Source: an uncultured Enterobacterales bacterium (GTDB lineage Bacteria > Pseudomonadota > Gammaproteobacteria > Enterobacterales > Enterobacteriaceae). From it: a stretch of DNA of 44,438 nt. The notes under the pieces are model-generated. The model did no database searches and was not told the DNA's origin. It was given only the letters and a program-made list of their open reading frames with translations. Position numbers and translations under genes: made by a program. The stretch spans positions 1-44,438 of the forward strand of contig CAMLBO010000034.1 of NCBI GenBank assembly GCA_946478305.1, read 5' to 3'. Positions 28,341 through 37,780 of this stretch are shown here, in pieces. Position 1 is the stretch's first letter. Each line of letters begins with the position of its first letter.

Positions 28341-29126
28341 TCAGCTTTTTCCTTTATTCAGCACGTTAGCCACCCAGGTAAAGGCCAGGACAACCACGAA
28401 ATAGGAGATAACCAGTGCGCTGGTAAAATGCCCGCTGCCGTTGCGCATGTTGTAGAGATAAACCTGCAGAGTTTCATAGCGGCTGCCGGCCAGCAGGTTA
28501 GCGAACACAAACTCGCCGATTAAAAATGAGAATGACAGCAGCACCGCGATCGTCCCGCCCTTACGCAAATTCGGTAACACCACCAGCAATGCCGCTTTCC
28601 AGGTACTGGCGCCGAGCAGGTGTGCAGCGTCCATCAGGTCACGTAAATTAATGGCCTGCATGTTGTTGGATATGGCCCGGTAGATAAACGGTAACGCGAT
28701 GGTGAAATAACAACCGATGAGGATCCACGGCGTACCGGTGAGCGCCAACGGTCCCGATGAGTAGAGCGACATCAGGCCGACAGAGGAGACTACCGGCGGC
28801 ACGGCAAACGGCAACAGAATCAGCACATTCATCAGCGCATCGAGTTTTGGGAAGTAGTAAGCGATCACAAACATTAGCGGCAGAATCAACACCAGCGACA
28901 ATAACAGTGTACCAATACAGATCAGCAACGAATGCCCCAGAGCTACCAGAAAACGCGGTTCGCTCCACAGTGCCGTCATCCATTTCAGCGTAAATCCGCT
29001 GGGTAAAATGGTCGCTCCCCACTCATTGACCAATGCATAAACCAGCGTGGCGGCCAGCGGTAACAGCAAAATGATCATCAGGATCCAGACAATCAGACGG
29101 TGATAGAGCCCCTCAGCGCGTGACAT
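28341..29126 (-). CDS. ABC importer permease (second membrane subunit)
   Basis: The 261-residue protein has six predicted membrane helices and the EAA coupling loop near 165-190 (DLMDAAHLLGASTWKAALLVVLPNL in part). It pairs with the next permease to form the heterodimeric channel. The start at 29126 is chosen because TGGAGG lies 7 bases before that ATG, whereas the open frame upstream overlaps the end of the first permease and has no family match. It lies 29 bases after that permease and 1 base before the ATPase gene. Confidence 0.88.
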   Translation of the reverse strand: MSRAEGLYHRLIVWILMIILLLPLAATLVYALVNEWGATILPSGFTLKWMTALWSEPRFLVALGHSLLICIGTLLLSLVLILPLMFVIAYYFPKLDALMNVLILLPFAVPPVVSSVGLMSLYSSGPLALTGTPWILIGCYFTIALPFIYRAISNNMQAINLRDLMDAAHLLGASTWKAALLVVLPNLRKGGTIAVLLSFSFLIGEFVFANLLAGSRYETLQVYLYNMRNGSGHFTSALVISYFVVVLAFTWVANVLNKGKS

Positions 29127-29155
29127 GGTTTTCCTCCAGGCAATCAGCCCAGTGT

Positions 29156-29995
29156 TCAGCGCACATTCAAATAGCTCCTGCGCAGCAGCCACTGGTGAAT
29201 CAATGTAATAAAGGCCATCAGCACTACCAACAGCATCGCCAGCGCACTGCCCATGTTGGGATCAAGCGAGATATCACCGGACACCAGTGCGGCAATCCGC
29301 ACCGGCACGACGTTAAAGTTACCCGTGGTCAGCGCGTACACCGTGGCATAAGCCCCCAGCGCATTGGCCAGCAGGATGACGAATGTCCCCATCAGTGCTG
29401 GAAACAGTACCGGCAAACCAATATGCCGCCAGTAGCGCCAACGCCCGGCACCAAGCAGCGCCGCAGACTCCCGCCAGTCTTCACGCAGCGCGTCAAAAGC
29501 CGGATAAAGCAACAATACCCCAAGCGGAATCTGGAAATAGGTGTAAAGCACAATCAGCCCGTTTTTCGAATAGAGATTGAAGCTTTCCATCAATCCATAT
29601 TTCTTTAGCAGCAGAGTCATACAACCATTCAGCCCCAGCAAAATGACAAAGGCAAACGCCAGCGGAACACCCGCGAAGTTACTGGTCATATTGGTAAAGG
29701 ACATCACGAAATCATGAAGCTTTGTCGGTCCGAGCTGGCGAAGTGAGTAACTGCTCACCAATGCAATCAGCAAACCAAACAGACTCGACCAGATGGAAAT
29801 GTCGAGAGAGAAACGCATGGCCTGTAAATAGAAATCCGATGTCAGGATATCGCTGTAATTTCCCCATCCCCAGGCTTCATAGGTATCGCTGTAGAAACTG
29901 CTGACCGCCACCCAAACCAGCGGCGCCAGCTGAAAAGCGATAAAAAACACTGCAAACGGCAACATAAATAGTGCGGCAATCCACCTGGCTTTCAT
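29156..29995 (-). CDS. ABC importer permease (first membrane subunit)
   Basis: The 279-residue inner membrane protein has six predicted helices and the EAA loop as DWRESAALLGAGRWRYWRHIGLP, which docks to the ATPase. The order binding protein, hydrolase, permease, permease, ATPase is unusual only in the hydrolase placed inside the transporter operon. A GAGGAG ribosome site lies 6 bases before the ATG. The gene sits 26 bases after the hydrolase stop. Confidence 0.88.
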   Translation of the reverse strand: MKARWIAALFMLPFAVFFIAFQLAPLVWVAVSSFYSDTYEAWGWGNYSDILTSDFYLQAMRFSLDISIWSSLFGLLIALVSSYSLRQLGPTKLHDFVMSFTNMTSNFAGVPLAFAFVILLGLNGCMTLLLKKYGLMESFNLYSKNGLIVLYTYFQIPLGVLLLYPAFDALREDWRESAALLGAGRWRYWRHIGLPVLFPALMGTFVILLANALGAYATVYALTTGNFNVVPVRIAALVSGDISLDPNMGSALAMLLVVLMAFITLIHQWLLRRSYLNVR

Positions 29996-30021
29996 CAGTA
30001 CTCCTCAAAAAGTGGTGGGAT

Positions 30022-30819
30022 TCAGGCCAGCAATTCCGCGCAATGCGGTTTATCGTGGGCAATATTCAACAACTGACACACTGTGCCACAGAGCTCTGTT
30101 TGTAATGGGCTTGCTTCTTGCAGGCTGAACGCAGTACCGAACACAAATAACGGAACCTGGCGCTCTTCAGGCAAAATACCGCCGTGGCTGCGGTCATCGT
30201 TCATGCCGTGATCGGCAGTGACAAGGACCTGATAGCCTGCCGCCAGCCAGTCCCCTAAATAGTGCGACAGAATACCGTCGGCTACCCGGGCTTTATTACG
30301 GTACTGCGGCGTGGAGAGGCCAAACTTGTGGCCGGCATCGTCGATATTCATCGGGTGGATCAGCAGGAAATCCGGATCGTGGCGACGGCGCAAACTCTCG
30401 GCGTCATCGAACAGATGTGAATCGGGATAGGTGTCGTCGTAATAGAAGTGACCGTGCTGGATAGTCAGCGTTTTATCACTGGTATGACGGTCGCGCGGCG
30501 GGTCAAACGGCGTGCGGTTGTACAGTTCGCTGACCCAGTGATAAGCCGCTGCGGCGGTGGTCAGCCCGGCATCGCGGGCGTAATGAAAAATGCTGCGCTG
30601 CGTTGAGAGCCGGTCAACGTGATTATGCACGATGCCGCTCTCAACCGGCGTCACGCCGGTGAGAATGCATTCATACAAAGGCCGTGACAACGAAGGCAAT
30701 GCGCATTCCAGTTGATACAAGCGGCCGCGTCCAGCAGCGCACTGTGCCTGTAAATATCCCATTGCATCGCGGGCGACCTGAAAATTCAGGCCGTCCAGTA
30801 CCACCAGAATGCTTTTCAT
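30022..30819 (-). CDS. Alkaline phosphatase-superfamily hydrolase (phosphodiesterase/phosphonate hydrolase-like)
   Basis: The 265-residue protein lacks a signal peptide, so it acts in the cytoplasm. It keeps the metal and nucleophile pattern of the nucleotide pyrophosphatase/phosphodiesterase (PF01663-like) group: Asp9 (VLDG), Ser45 in PSLSRP where most relatives have Thr, Asp160 and His164 (NIDDAGHKFG), Asp203-His204 (TADHGM) and His212 (SHGG). It is short for the family, with a minimal core and no large insert. By family it should cleave a phosphodiester, phosphomonoester or C-P bond in a metal-dependent way. Its place between the binding protein and the permeases ties it to the imported solute. 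Exact reaction unknown. Confidence 0.82.
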   Translation of the reverse strand: MKSILVVLDGLNFQVARDAMGYLQAQCAAGRGRLYQLECALPSLSRPLYECILTGVTPVESGIVHNHVDRLSTQRSIFHYARDAGLTTAAAAYHWVSELYNRTPFDPPRDRHTSDKTLTIQHGHFYYDDTYPDSHLFDDAESLRRRHDPDFLLIHPMNIDDAGHKFGLSTPQYRNKARVADGILSHYLGDWLAAGYQVLVTADHGMNDDRSHGGILPEERQVPLFVFGTAFSLQEASPLQTELCGTVCQLLNIAHDKPHCAELLA

Positions 30820-30853
30820 CGACTCTTTTGCCTTAATTGCTAAATTACAAATG

Positions 30854-31912
30854 TTATTGCTGCATGTTGATCATGACGTTTTCCTGCCACAGACGCGGCA
30901 GCGTTTTAGCACTCTTGTCCCAGGCAGCGGTATCCGCAATCGGGTGAGCATTTTTATATTCGCTGGATGGCAGCAGTTTGGCTTTTACGTCGTCAGGTAA
31001 GGTGATGTGATCGGCGCGAATCGGACGGGCATAACCGCGCGCCAGATTGATCTGACCTGCATCGGAGAAGATGTATTCGCGCGCCAGTTTTGCAGCATTG
31101 GGATGTTTGGCGAATTTGTTGATGATGGTGGTGTAGCCGGATGTGATAGTGCCATCGGAAGGAATGACCACGTCAAAGCGGGTTTTGTCGATTTTGTCAC
31201 GATAGCTCAGACCGTTGAAATCCCAGACCACGCCAACCTGCACTTCACCTTTCTCAAGGGAAGCAATCACCGGGTCAGTCAGGCTTAAACGCCCTGCTTT
31301 TGCCAGCTTGCCAAAATACTCCAGGCCAGGCTTAAGATTTTTTTCATTGCCGCCCATCGCGTAGGTTGCGGCCAGCACGCCGTTAGCCGCCTGCGCAGCA
31401 GTACCAACATCACCGATGGTGACTTTATAGTTGCCTTTCAGCAGATCGGCCCAACTGTGAGGTTCATCTTTAACCTGAGACTTATCGATAATAAAGGCAA
31501 TGGTTCCGGTGTAAGCGAGTGCCCACATCCCGTCTTTATCTTTGGCCCAATCCGGCACCTGATCCCAGGTAGTGGGTTTATAGGCTTGAGTTACGCCTTT
31601 CTGCACCGCTACCGGGCCAAATGCAGCACCTACGTCGCCGATATCCGCGCTGGCATTGTCTTTTTCAGCCAGGAATTTAGCAATTTCCTGCGCCGAGCTC
31701 ATGTCGGTATCGCTGTGTTTCAGGCCATATTTCGTGCTCAGGTCACTCCAGGTACCTTTCCAGTTAGCCCAGTCATCAGGCATACCGACGCTGTTTACGG
31801 TTCCTTCCGCTTGCGCAGCTTTCAGGAGTTCGGCAGGAGGCTCAGCAGCAAAAACCGCTGAGGTCGAAAGAACGAGCGCGCTGGTTAACACAGAAGCGAA
31901 CAACTGTTTCAT
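30854..31912 (-). CDS. Periplasmic solute-binding protein of the phosphonate/organophosphate-type ABC importer
   Basis: The 352-residue protein has a signal peptide (MKQLFASVLTSALVLSTSAVFAAE, cut near residue 22 after AFA-type VFA). The mature part is a cluster D/F two-lobed binding protein of the Fe3+/spermidine/AEP type: LLKAAQAEGTVNSVGMPDDWANW, then TGTIAFIIDKSQV and the C-lobe YIFSDAGQINLARGYARPIR. The start at 31912 has TGGAGC 8 bases upstream and places the signal sequence first; the open frame upstream adds 19 residues without a signal. It heads the seven-gene operon and is divergent from the PhnR-like regulator. Confidence 0.88.
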   Translation of the reverse strand: MKQLFASVLTSALVLSTSAVFAAEPPAELLKAAQAEGTVNSVGMPDDWANWKGTWSDLSTKYGLKHSDTDMSSAQEIAKFLAEKDNASADIGDVGAAFGPVAVQKGVTQAYKPTTWDQVPDWAKDKDGMWALAYTGTIAFIIDKSQVKDEPHSWADLLKGNYKVTIGDVGTAAQAANGVLAATYAMGGNEKNLKPGLEYFGKLAKAGRLSLTDPVIASLEKGEVQVGVVWDFNGLSYRDKIDKTRFDVVIPSDGTITSGYTTIINKFAKHPNAAKLAREYIFSDAGQINLARGYARPIRADHITLPDDVKAKLLPSSEYKNAHPIADTAAWDKSAKTLPRLWQENVMINMQQ

Positions 31913-31944
31913 AACGGATGCTCCAGATGGTAGGGTATGAGAGT

Positions 31945-31960
31945 GCTGGTCTAGTCCAGC
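31945..31960. promoter_or_regulatory. Candidate operator in the divergent phosphonate-type promoter region
   Basis: A 16-base near-palindrome, GCTGGTCTAGTCCAGC, matches its own reverse complement at 14 of 16 positions. It lies between the binding protein gene and the GntR regulator, 33 bases before the binding protein start. GntR/UTRA repressors bind such dyads, so it may be the operator. A second loose dyad, GTGC-N6-GCAC, is at 32081-32094 near the regulator start. Confidence 0.45.
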
Positions 31961-32113
31961 AAGAACCAAGCCAATCTAACGATCAATTGTGATAATTATA
32001 TTACAGTGCGAAAAACCAGCATTTTTAAGCATCAAGCTGTTAACAAGCGCACACTAATTCAGCACAAGATCACCGTAGTGGTGCAAAAACGCACTGCAAT
32101 GAGGCCTGTAACC

Positions 32114-32824
32114 ATGAGCGAAGCCTTAACCACCGTGGCGGTGATCTGCCTGTCACTGAGCGAAAAAATCGCCAGGGGCGCGTTTGCCGCGGACGGCCGC
32201 CTGCCCTCCGAGAGGCAATTGAGTGAACAATTCTCGACTACCCGCATCACGCTGCGCGAGGCACTAAGCCAGCTGGAAGGACAGGGACTGGTCTATCGCG
32301 AAGTACGGCGCGGTTGGTTTATTTCCCCACCACGCATTATCTATAACCCGCTACAGCGCAGCCATTTTCATGCTATGGCGCTTGAACAGGGACGCAGGGC
32401 CCGAACAGAAGTGATTGATGCAAAGGCGCTGATGGCCAGTGATACCGTGTGCAGTAAGTTATCACTGCCACCAAAAAGCGAGGTTCATTGCATCCGTCGT
32501 TTACGGTATATCGACGACAGGCCGGTGTTATATGTAGAGCATTACCTCAACCCGACATTCTTCCCAAATATTCTCAGTGCCGACCTGACGCAATCGCTGA
32601 CTGACCTGTATTCAGCTCAGTATGGGATCAGCTACGGCCGCGTACGTTTCGATATGGTACCCACACGCTTACCAGAACAAGCGTCGAATGCGCTGCGAGT
32701 GGCACCGGGTAGCCCGGCACTGTTCATCACCCGCGTTAACCGTGACCAACAGGACCGGGTCATTGACTGCGATTTGGAGTATTGGCGCTATGACGCATTA
32801 CATATTGATGTGGAAGTGAGTTGA
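32114..32824 (+). CDS. GntR-family (HutC/UTRA) regulator, PhnR-like
   Basis: The 236-residue protein has an N-terminal winged helix (about 5-75: LPSERQLSEQF, then TTRITLREALSQLEGQGLVYREVRRGWF in part) and a C-terminal UTRA effector domain ending DLEYWRYDALHIDVEVS. The wing sequence and this ending resemble Salmonella PhnR, the repressor of 2-aminoethylphosphonate uptake genes, as I recall it. The start at 32114 is preferred to ATG at 32099 because GAGG lies 9 bases upstream; the reading frame is open further back. It is divergent from the ABC operon, which it probably controls. The effector would be the imported compound or a derivative. Confidence 0.85.
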   Translation: MSEALTTVAVICLSLSEKIARGAFAADGRLPSERQLSEQFSTTRITLREALSQLEGQGLVYREVRRGWFISPPRIIYNPLQRSHFHAMALEQGRRARTEVIDAKALMASDTVCSKLSLPPKSEVHCIRRLRYIDDRPVLYVEHYLNPTFFPNILSADLTQSLTDLYSAQYGISYGRVRFDMVPTRLPEQASNALRVAPGSPALFITRVNRDQQDRVIDCDLEYWRYDALHIDVEVS

Positions 32825-32870
32825 GTCAGCCAACAAAAACACCGTTGGCTACCCTAAATCATTAAAAATA

Positions 32871-32905
32871 AACCACAAAACCAGCTATACGCTGGTTTTG
32901 TGGTT
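32871..32905. terminator. Bidirectional terminator between the GntR regulator and metH
   Basis: A 15-bp perfect stem (32871-32885 with 32891-32905) has the loop TATAC. T-rich sequence follows on the minus strand (TTTATTTTTAA), so it should end metH best; the GntR gene uses it as well. Confidence 0.88.
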
Positions 32906-32981
32906 GTTTGCTGCGGTCCAAGAATGGGCAGAGTCATGTGGCCAATGCAGAGTCAGCCTTAAACATGACAGTTCTTTTAGT

Positions 32982-35900
32982 CTAGTCGGCGTCGTAACCC
33001 AGGTTGGGTGCCAGCCAGCGTTCAACTTCTGCTATCGGCATATTTTTGCGTGCTGCATAGTCCTCCACCTGATCGCGCTGGATTTGGGCCACGGCGAAAT
33101 ATTTGCTGTCAGGGTGGCTGAAATACCAGCCAGAAACCGCCGCACCGGGCCACATCGCGAATGACTCAGTGAGTTGCATACCGGTGTGGGTTTCCACATC
33201 CAGTAATTTCCAGATCTGGCCCTTTTCCGTATGTTCCGGACAGGCCGGATAGCCCGGGGCCGGGCGAATACCCTGATAGTTTTCGCGGATCAATTCATCA
33301 TTGCTCAGATTTTCATTGGCGGCAAAACCCCAGTACACCTTACGTACGCGTTCATGCAAGTATTCAGCAAAAGCTTCCGCCAGGCGGTCAGACAGGGCTT
33401 TGATCATGATTTTATTGTAGTCATCATGCTGCTTGTCATAAGCCTCCGCCAGGGCATCCTCTTCCAGCCCACCGGTTACAGCAAAGGCGCCCATATAATC
33501 TTTTTTACCGCTGGATTTCGGTGCCACAAAATCAGCAAGACAGTAGTTAGCGAAATCCGTTTTTTCGGTCTGCTGTCGCAAATGATGGCTGACCACCAGC
33601 ACTTCATCACGCCTTTCATCGCTGTAGATTTCGATATCATCACCGACACGGTTGGCCGGGAACAACCCAACAACCCCACGCGGATTTAGCAATTTCTCAT
33701 TTGAGAGCTTATCGAGCAGATCGTTAGCATCCTGGAACAGGCGTTTGGCTTCTTCACCTACCACTTCATCTTCCAGAATGCGCGGATATTTCCCAGCCAG
33801 TGACCAGGTCATAAAGAACGGTGTCCAGTCGATGTAATTGCGCAGCGTTTCGATACTGGCTTCCACTTTTTGTATGCCCAGACGATGGGCAACAGGCGGC
33901 GTGTAGCTTTGCCAGTCAATGCTGGTCGCATTATCACGAGCTGTTTCAAGGCTGACAGGCGGTGTACGGGGTTTCTTGCGCCCATGCTGAATACGCACGG
34001 TTTCGTACTCTTTGCGGGTTCGCTCGATGAAGGCATCACGCTGGGTGTCGGAGAGCAGCGCGGAGACCACACCGACGGAGCGCGACGCATTCTGTACATA
34101 CGTCGTAGAGCCGCTGTAGTTCTGCTCTATTTTCACTGCCGTGTGTGCCTTGGAAGTCGTAGCCCCGCCAATCAGCAAGGGAATAGTGAAACCACGGCGC
34201 TGCATCTCTTTGGCAACGTTAACCATTTCGTCAAGGGAGGGGGTGATCAGGCCTGACAGCCCGATTATATCGACCTTCTCTTCAATCGCAGTTTTCAGGA
34301 TCTTATCCGTCGGTACCATCACACCCAGATCGATAATTTCGTAGTTATTACACTGCAAAACCACACCCACGATGTTTTTACCGATATCGTGTACGTCGCC
34401 CTTCACGGTCGCCAGCAGGATCTTACCGTTGGTTTTTCCTTTCTCTTTGCTGGCTTCAATGTAGGGTTCGAGATAAGCCACCGCCTGCTTCATCACGCGG
34501 GCAGATTTCACCACCTGCGGCAGGAACATTTTGCCCTCACCGAACAGATCGCCCACCACGTTCATACCATCCATTAATGGCCCTTCGATGACTTCGATTG
34601 GGCGAGCTGAAAGCTGGCGCGCCTCTTCAGTATCGGCTTCAATGAATTCGGTGATGCCTTTAACCAGCGAATATTCCAAACGTTTCCGCACTTCCCAACT
34701 GCGCCATTCAGCCTGCTGTTTATTGGACTCACCGTCATCTTTATTACCACGGTATTTTTCAGCAAGATCCAGCAGGCGCTCGGTACCATCATCACGGCGG
34801 TTAAGGATCACGTCTTCAACAGCATCACGCAATTCGGCCGACAGATCATCGTAGATAGCCAACTGCCCGGCGTTAACAATACCCATATCCATGCCATTGC
34901 GGATCGCGTGATACAGGAATACGGCGTGTATCGCTTCACGCACCGGATCATTTCCGCGAAACGAGAAGGAGACGTTAGACACACCACCGGAGATCATTGC
35001 ATAAGGCAATTGTTGTTTGATATCGGCGCAGGCTTCGATGAAGTCCACAGCATAGTTGTTATGCTCTTCTATACCCGTCGCCACGGCGAAAATATTAGGG
35101 TCGAAAATAATGTCTTCAGGTGGGAAACCCACCTCTTCAGTAAGCAATTTATAAGCACGACGACAGATTTCGATTTTACGCGCGCGGGTGTCAGCCTGAC
35201 CGACTTCGTCGAAGGCCATCACCACCATGGCGGCACCGTAACGACGCACCTTACGAGCATGATTAAGGAAGGCTTCTTCGCCCTCCTTCATCGAAATAGA
35301 GTTAACGATGCCTTTACCCTGAATACACTTCAGACCTTTTTCGATAACCTCCCACTTTGATGAGTCAATCATAATTGGCACGCGGGCAATGTCCGGCTCA
35401 CCAGCAATGAGGTTCAGGAAGCGTACCATCGCCGCTTCAGCATCCAGCATACCTTCGTCCATGTTGATATCGATGATTTGCGCACCGCTTTCAACCTGTT
35501 GAAGAGCAACCTCCAGCGCTTCATTATATTTTTCTTCTTTAATCAGGCGTTTAAAACGAGCAGAACCAGTAACGTTGGTCCTTTCACCAACGTTCACAAA
35601 CAACGTTTGGGCATCAATGGTCAGAGGTTCCAGACCAGCAAGACGACAAGCCACAGGAATATCGGGTAACTGCCGCGGAGGAACGCCTTCAACCACTTTA
35701 ACTATCGCCGCAATATGCTCAGGAGTCGTACCACAGCATCCCCCCACAATATTCAGGAAGCCGGAGCGCGCCCACTCGCCGATATGCTCGGCCATCTCTT
35801 TGGCTCCGAGATCGTACTCACCAAAGGCATTCGGTAAACCGGCATTTGGGTGAGCCGTAACATAGCATTCTGAAATACGGGAAAGCTCTGCGACGTACTG

Positions 35901-36665
35901 GCGCAATTCGTCAGGGCCAAGGGCGCAGTTGAGACCAAAGGTCAAAGGCTTAACATGACGCAGGGAGTTATAAAAAGCTTCGGTGGTTTGGCCAGAAAGA
36001 GTACGGCCCGAGGCATCAGTGATGGTCCCGGAAATCATGACCGGCAGATTTACGCCCATCGCTTCGAACTCTGTTTCGACAGCGAAGGTGGCTGCTTTAG
36101 CATTCAGGGTATCGAAGACGGTTTCGATCATAATCAGATCAGCACCGCCTTCTACGAGAGCGCGTGTCGATTCACGATAGGCTTCAACCAGCTGATCAAA
36201 AGTGACATTACGATAGGCTGGATCGTTTACATCCGGGGAGATGGAGGCCGTACGGTTAGTCGGGCCGAGTACACCGGCGACATAACGCGGTTTTTCAGGC
36301 GTACGGGCGGTCCATTCATCGGCGCAAATACGTGCCAGACGCGCAGCTTCATAGTTAATTTCTGCCGACAGCGACTCCATGTGGTAATCCGCCATGGCAA
36401 TGGTGGTGGAGTTGAATGTGTTGGTCTCGAGGATATCGGCACCGGCTTCCAGATAGCCGTAATGGATCGCAGTGATCACTTCCGGCTTGGTCAGTACCAA
36501 AAGATCGTTATTGCCTTTGAGATCGCTTTCCCAGTCAGCGAAACGTTCCCCGCGGTAATCCTCTTCTTGTAGACGGTAGCTTTGGATCATGGTGCCCATG
36601 CCGCCGTCCAGTACCAAAATGCGCTTTGCCAACTGCTTACGTAGCGCCTCAACTTGATTCGTCAC
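32982..36665 (-). CDS. metH: Cobalamin-dependent methionine synthase MetH
   Basis: The enzyme methylates homocysteine from methyltetrahydrofolate via methylcobalamin. The GTG at 36665 is preceded by GAAGAGG and gives 1227 residues, exactly the E. coli length; the open frame upstream is not conserved. Domains: homocysteine-binding barrel (about 1-350; zinc Cys in LNCALG and GGCCGTTP), pterin barrel (about 355-650; [12 protein letters not shown] and [15 protein letters not shown]), cobalamin-binding domain (about 650-895; [13 protein letters not shown] with the axial His near residue 759, and GLSGLITPS), and the AdoMet reactivation domain (about 900-1227; [15 protein letters not shown]). A likely MetR site lies about 107 bases upstream. 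Confidence 0.98.
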   Translation of the reverse strand: MTNQVEALRKQLAKRILVLDGGMGTMIQSYRLQEEDYRGERFADWESDLKGNNDLLVLTKPEVITAIHYGYLEAGADILETNTFNSTTIAMADYHMESLSAEINYEAARLARICADEWTARTPEKPRYVAGVLGPTNRTASISPDVNDPAYRNVTFDQLVEAYRESTRALVEGGADLIMIETVFDTLNAKAATFAVETEFEAMGVNLPVMISGTITDASGRTLSGQTTEAFYNSLRHVKPLTFGLNCALGPDELRQYVAELSRISECYVTAHPNAGLPNAFGEYDLGAKEMAEHIGEWARSGFLNIVGGCCGTTPEHIAAIVKVVEGVPPRQLPDIPVACRLAGLEPLTIDAQTLFVNVGERTNVTGSARFKRLIKEEKYNEALEVALQQVESGAQIIDINMDEGMLDAEAAMVRFLNLIAGEPDIARVPIMIDSSKWEVIEKGLKCIQGKGIVNSISMKEGEEAFLNHARKVRRYGAAMVVMAFDEVGQADTRARKIEICRRAYKLLTEEVGFPPEDIIFDPNIFAVATGIEEHNNYAVDFIEACADIKQQLPYAMISGGVSNVSFSFRGNDPVREAIHAVFLYHAIRNGMDMGIVNAGQLAIYDDLSAELRDAVEDVILNRRDDGTERLLDLAEKYRGNKDDGESNKQQAEWRSWEVRKRLEYSLVKGITEFIEADTEEARQLSARPIEVIEGPLMDGMNVVGDLFGEGKMFLPQVVKSARVMKQAVAYLEPYIEASKEKGKTNGKILLATVKGDVHDIGKNIVGVVLQCNNYEIIDLGVMVPTDKILKTAIEEKVDIIGLSGLITPSLDEMVNVAKEMQRRGFTIPLLIGGATTSKAHTAVKIEQNYSGSTTYVQNASRSVGVVSALLSDTQRDAFIERTRKEYETVRIQHGRKKPRTPPVSLETARDNATSIDWQSYTPPVAHRLGIQKVEASIETLRNYIDWTPFFMTWSLAGKYPRILEDEVVGEEAKRLFQDANDLLDKLSNEKLLNPRGVVGLFPANRVGDDIEIYSDERRDEVLVVSHHLRQQTEKTDFANYCLADFVAPKSSGKKDYMGAFAVTGGLEEDALAEAYDKQHDDYNKIMIKALSDRLAEAFAEYLHERVRKVYWGFAANENLSNDELIRENYQGIRPAPGYPACPEHTEKGQIWKLLDVETHTGMQLTESFAMWPGAAVSGWYFSHPDSKYFAVAQIQRDQVEDYAARKNMPIAEVERWLAPNLGYDAD

Positions 36666-36771
36666 TCTCACCTCTTCACCCGTCGAACACCACCGGCACA
36701 CCCTAAGCACAAGCCGGAAATCATGGTCAACATCCTAGCATATCTTCCTTCGCCGAAAGCCCGGGCCAACG

Positions 36772-36784
36772 TGAGACTTTTTCA
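36772..36784. promoter_or_regulatory. Candidate MetR-binding site upstream of metH
   Basis: TGAGACTTTTTCA matches the MetR consensus TGAA-N5-TTCA in 7 of 8 fixed positions. It lies 107 bases upstream of the metH start, in the spacer shared with iclR. MetR with homocysteine controls metH in E. coli. Confidence 0.4.
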
Positions 36785-36863
36785 ATTCGGGAATGCATCT
36801 CGCAGCCCGAATGCAACACATCGGATGAGCGTAAAGGCAGGTTGCGATCCATACTGTAAAAAC

Positions 36864-36877
36864 GAAAATGAATTCCA
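36864..36877 (-). promoter_or_regulatory. Candidate autoregulatory IclR site upstream of iclR
   Basis: On the minus strand this reads TGGAATTCATTTTC. It matches the IclR-type site upstream of aceB (TGGAAATCGTTTTT, 42727-42740) at 11 of 14 positions. It sits 50 bases before the iclR start, where binding would block its own transcription, as known for E. coli iclR. Confidence 0.55.
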
Positions 36878-36927
36878 TAAAAACTTTTATTCGTCGCTAA
36901 TTAGCGCATCTTACAAGGAAAAGGCCC

Positions 36928-37770
36928 ATGGCAACGTCCACTTCGATTCCGGCCAAACGCGTCAAGAAAACGAAAGCTGCTGCCGCAACGGGCAGCGCCG
37001 CCACGGGACAAGTACAGTCCCTGACTCGTGGTCTGAAATTACTGGAGTATATTGCCGAGGCTCAGGGCAGCGTTGCACTCACTGACCTGGCTCAGCAGGC
37101 TGGCTTGCCCAATTCAACGACGCACCGCCTGCTGAGTACCATGCAGCAACAAGGATTTGTTCGCCAGGTGGGAGATTTAGGGTTATGGACCATTGGTTCA
37201 CATGCTTTTGTTGTAGGCAGCAGCTTCCTGCAAAGTCGTAATTTGCTGGCAATGGTACATCCGATGCTACGGCGTTTGATGGAGGAGTCCGGGGAAACGG
37301 TCAATCTGGCTGTGCTGGATCACAGCGATTACCAGGCGATCATCATCGATCAGGTTCAGTGCAACGCGCTGATGCGCATGTCGGCGCCGATTGGTGGAAA
37401 ATTACCGATGCATGCTTCTGGGGCAGGAAAAGCGTTTCTTTCTACTTTACCGGAAGAGAGACTGGTTAAACTACTGCATAAAATTGGCTTACACAGCTAT
37501 ACCCCGCTGACACGGACTTCACCGGTCAATCTGAAGCAGGAACTGGCAGAAACACGTAAGCGGGGCTATGCCTTCGATGACGAAGAACACGCACTTGGTC
37601 TGCGGTGCGTGGCGACCTGTATCTACGATGAGCATAACGATGCCTATGCTGCTATCTCAATTTCAGGGCCGGTTTCCCGCATTACCGACGATCGGGTCAC
37701 TGAACTGGGTGCATTGGTTATTCATGCGGCCAAAGAGATCACGCAGGCTTATGGCGGTGGTAAACATTAA
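36928..37770 (+). CDS. iclR: Glyoxylate bypass repressor IclR
   Basis: The 280-residue repressor (E. coli 274) controls the ace genes next door. A basic, Ala-rich leader (1-27) precedes the winged helix (about 28-90; LTRGLKLLEYIAEA, ALTDLAQQAGLPNSTTHRLLSTM in part). The effector domain follows (about 105-275; GETVNLAVLD, HASGAGKAFLS and GLRCVATCIYD), which binds glyoxylate or pyruvate. AAGGAAAAGG precedes the ATG. It ends 10 bases from the stop of the convergent aceK, with no terminator between. Confidence 0.96.
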   Translation: MATSTSIPAKRVKKTKAAAATGSAATGQVQSLTRGLKLLEYIAEAQGSVALTDLAQQAGLPNSTTHRLLSTMQQQGFVRQVGDLGLWTIGSHAFVVGSSFLQSRNLLAMVHPMLRRLMEESGETVNLAVLDHSDYQAIIIDQVQCNALMRMSAPIGGKLPMHASGAGKAFLSTLPEERLVKLLHKIGLHSYTPLTRTSPVNLKQELAETRKRGYAFDDEEHALGLRCVATCIYDEHNDAYAAISISGPVSRITDDRVTELGALVIHAAKEITQAYGGGKH

Positions 37771-37780
37771 GCCGGGTTAA

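Noticed and set aside
25026-32824. Calling the ABC operon phnSTUV outright
   Set aside because: The regulator resembles PhnR, but subunits of this ABC group also import iron and polyamines, and phnW and phnX are missing. A class-level name without gene symbols is safer.
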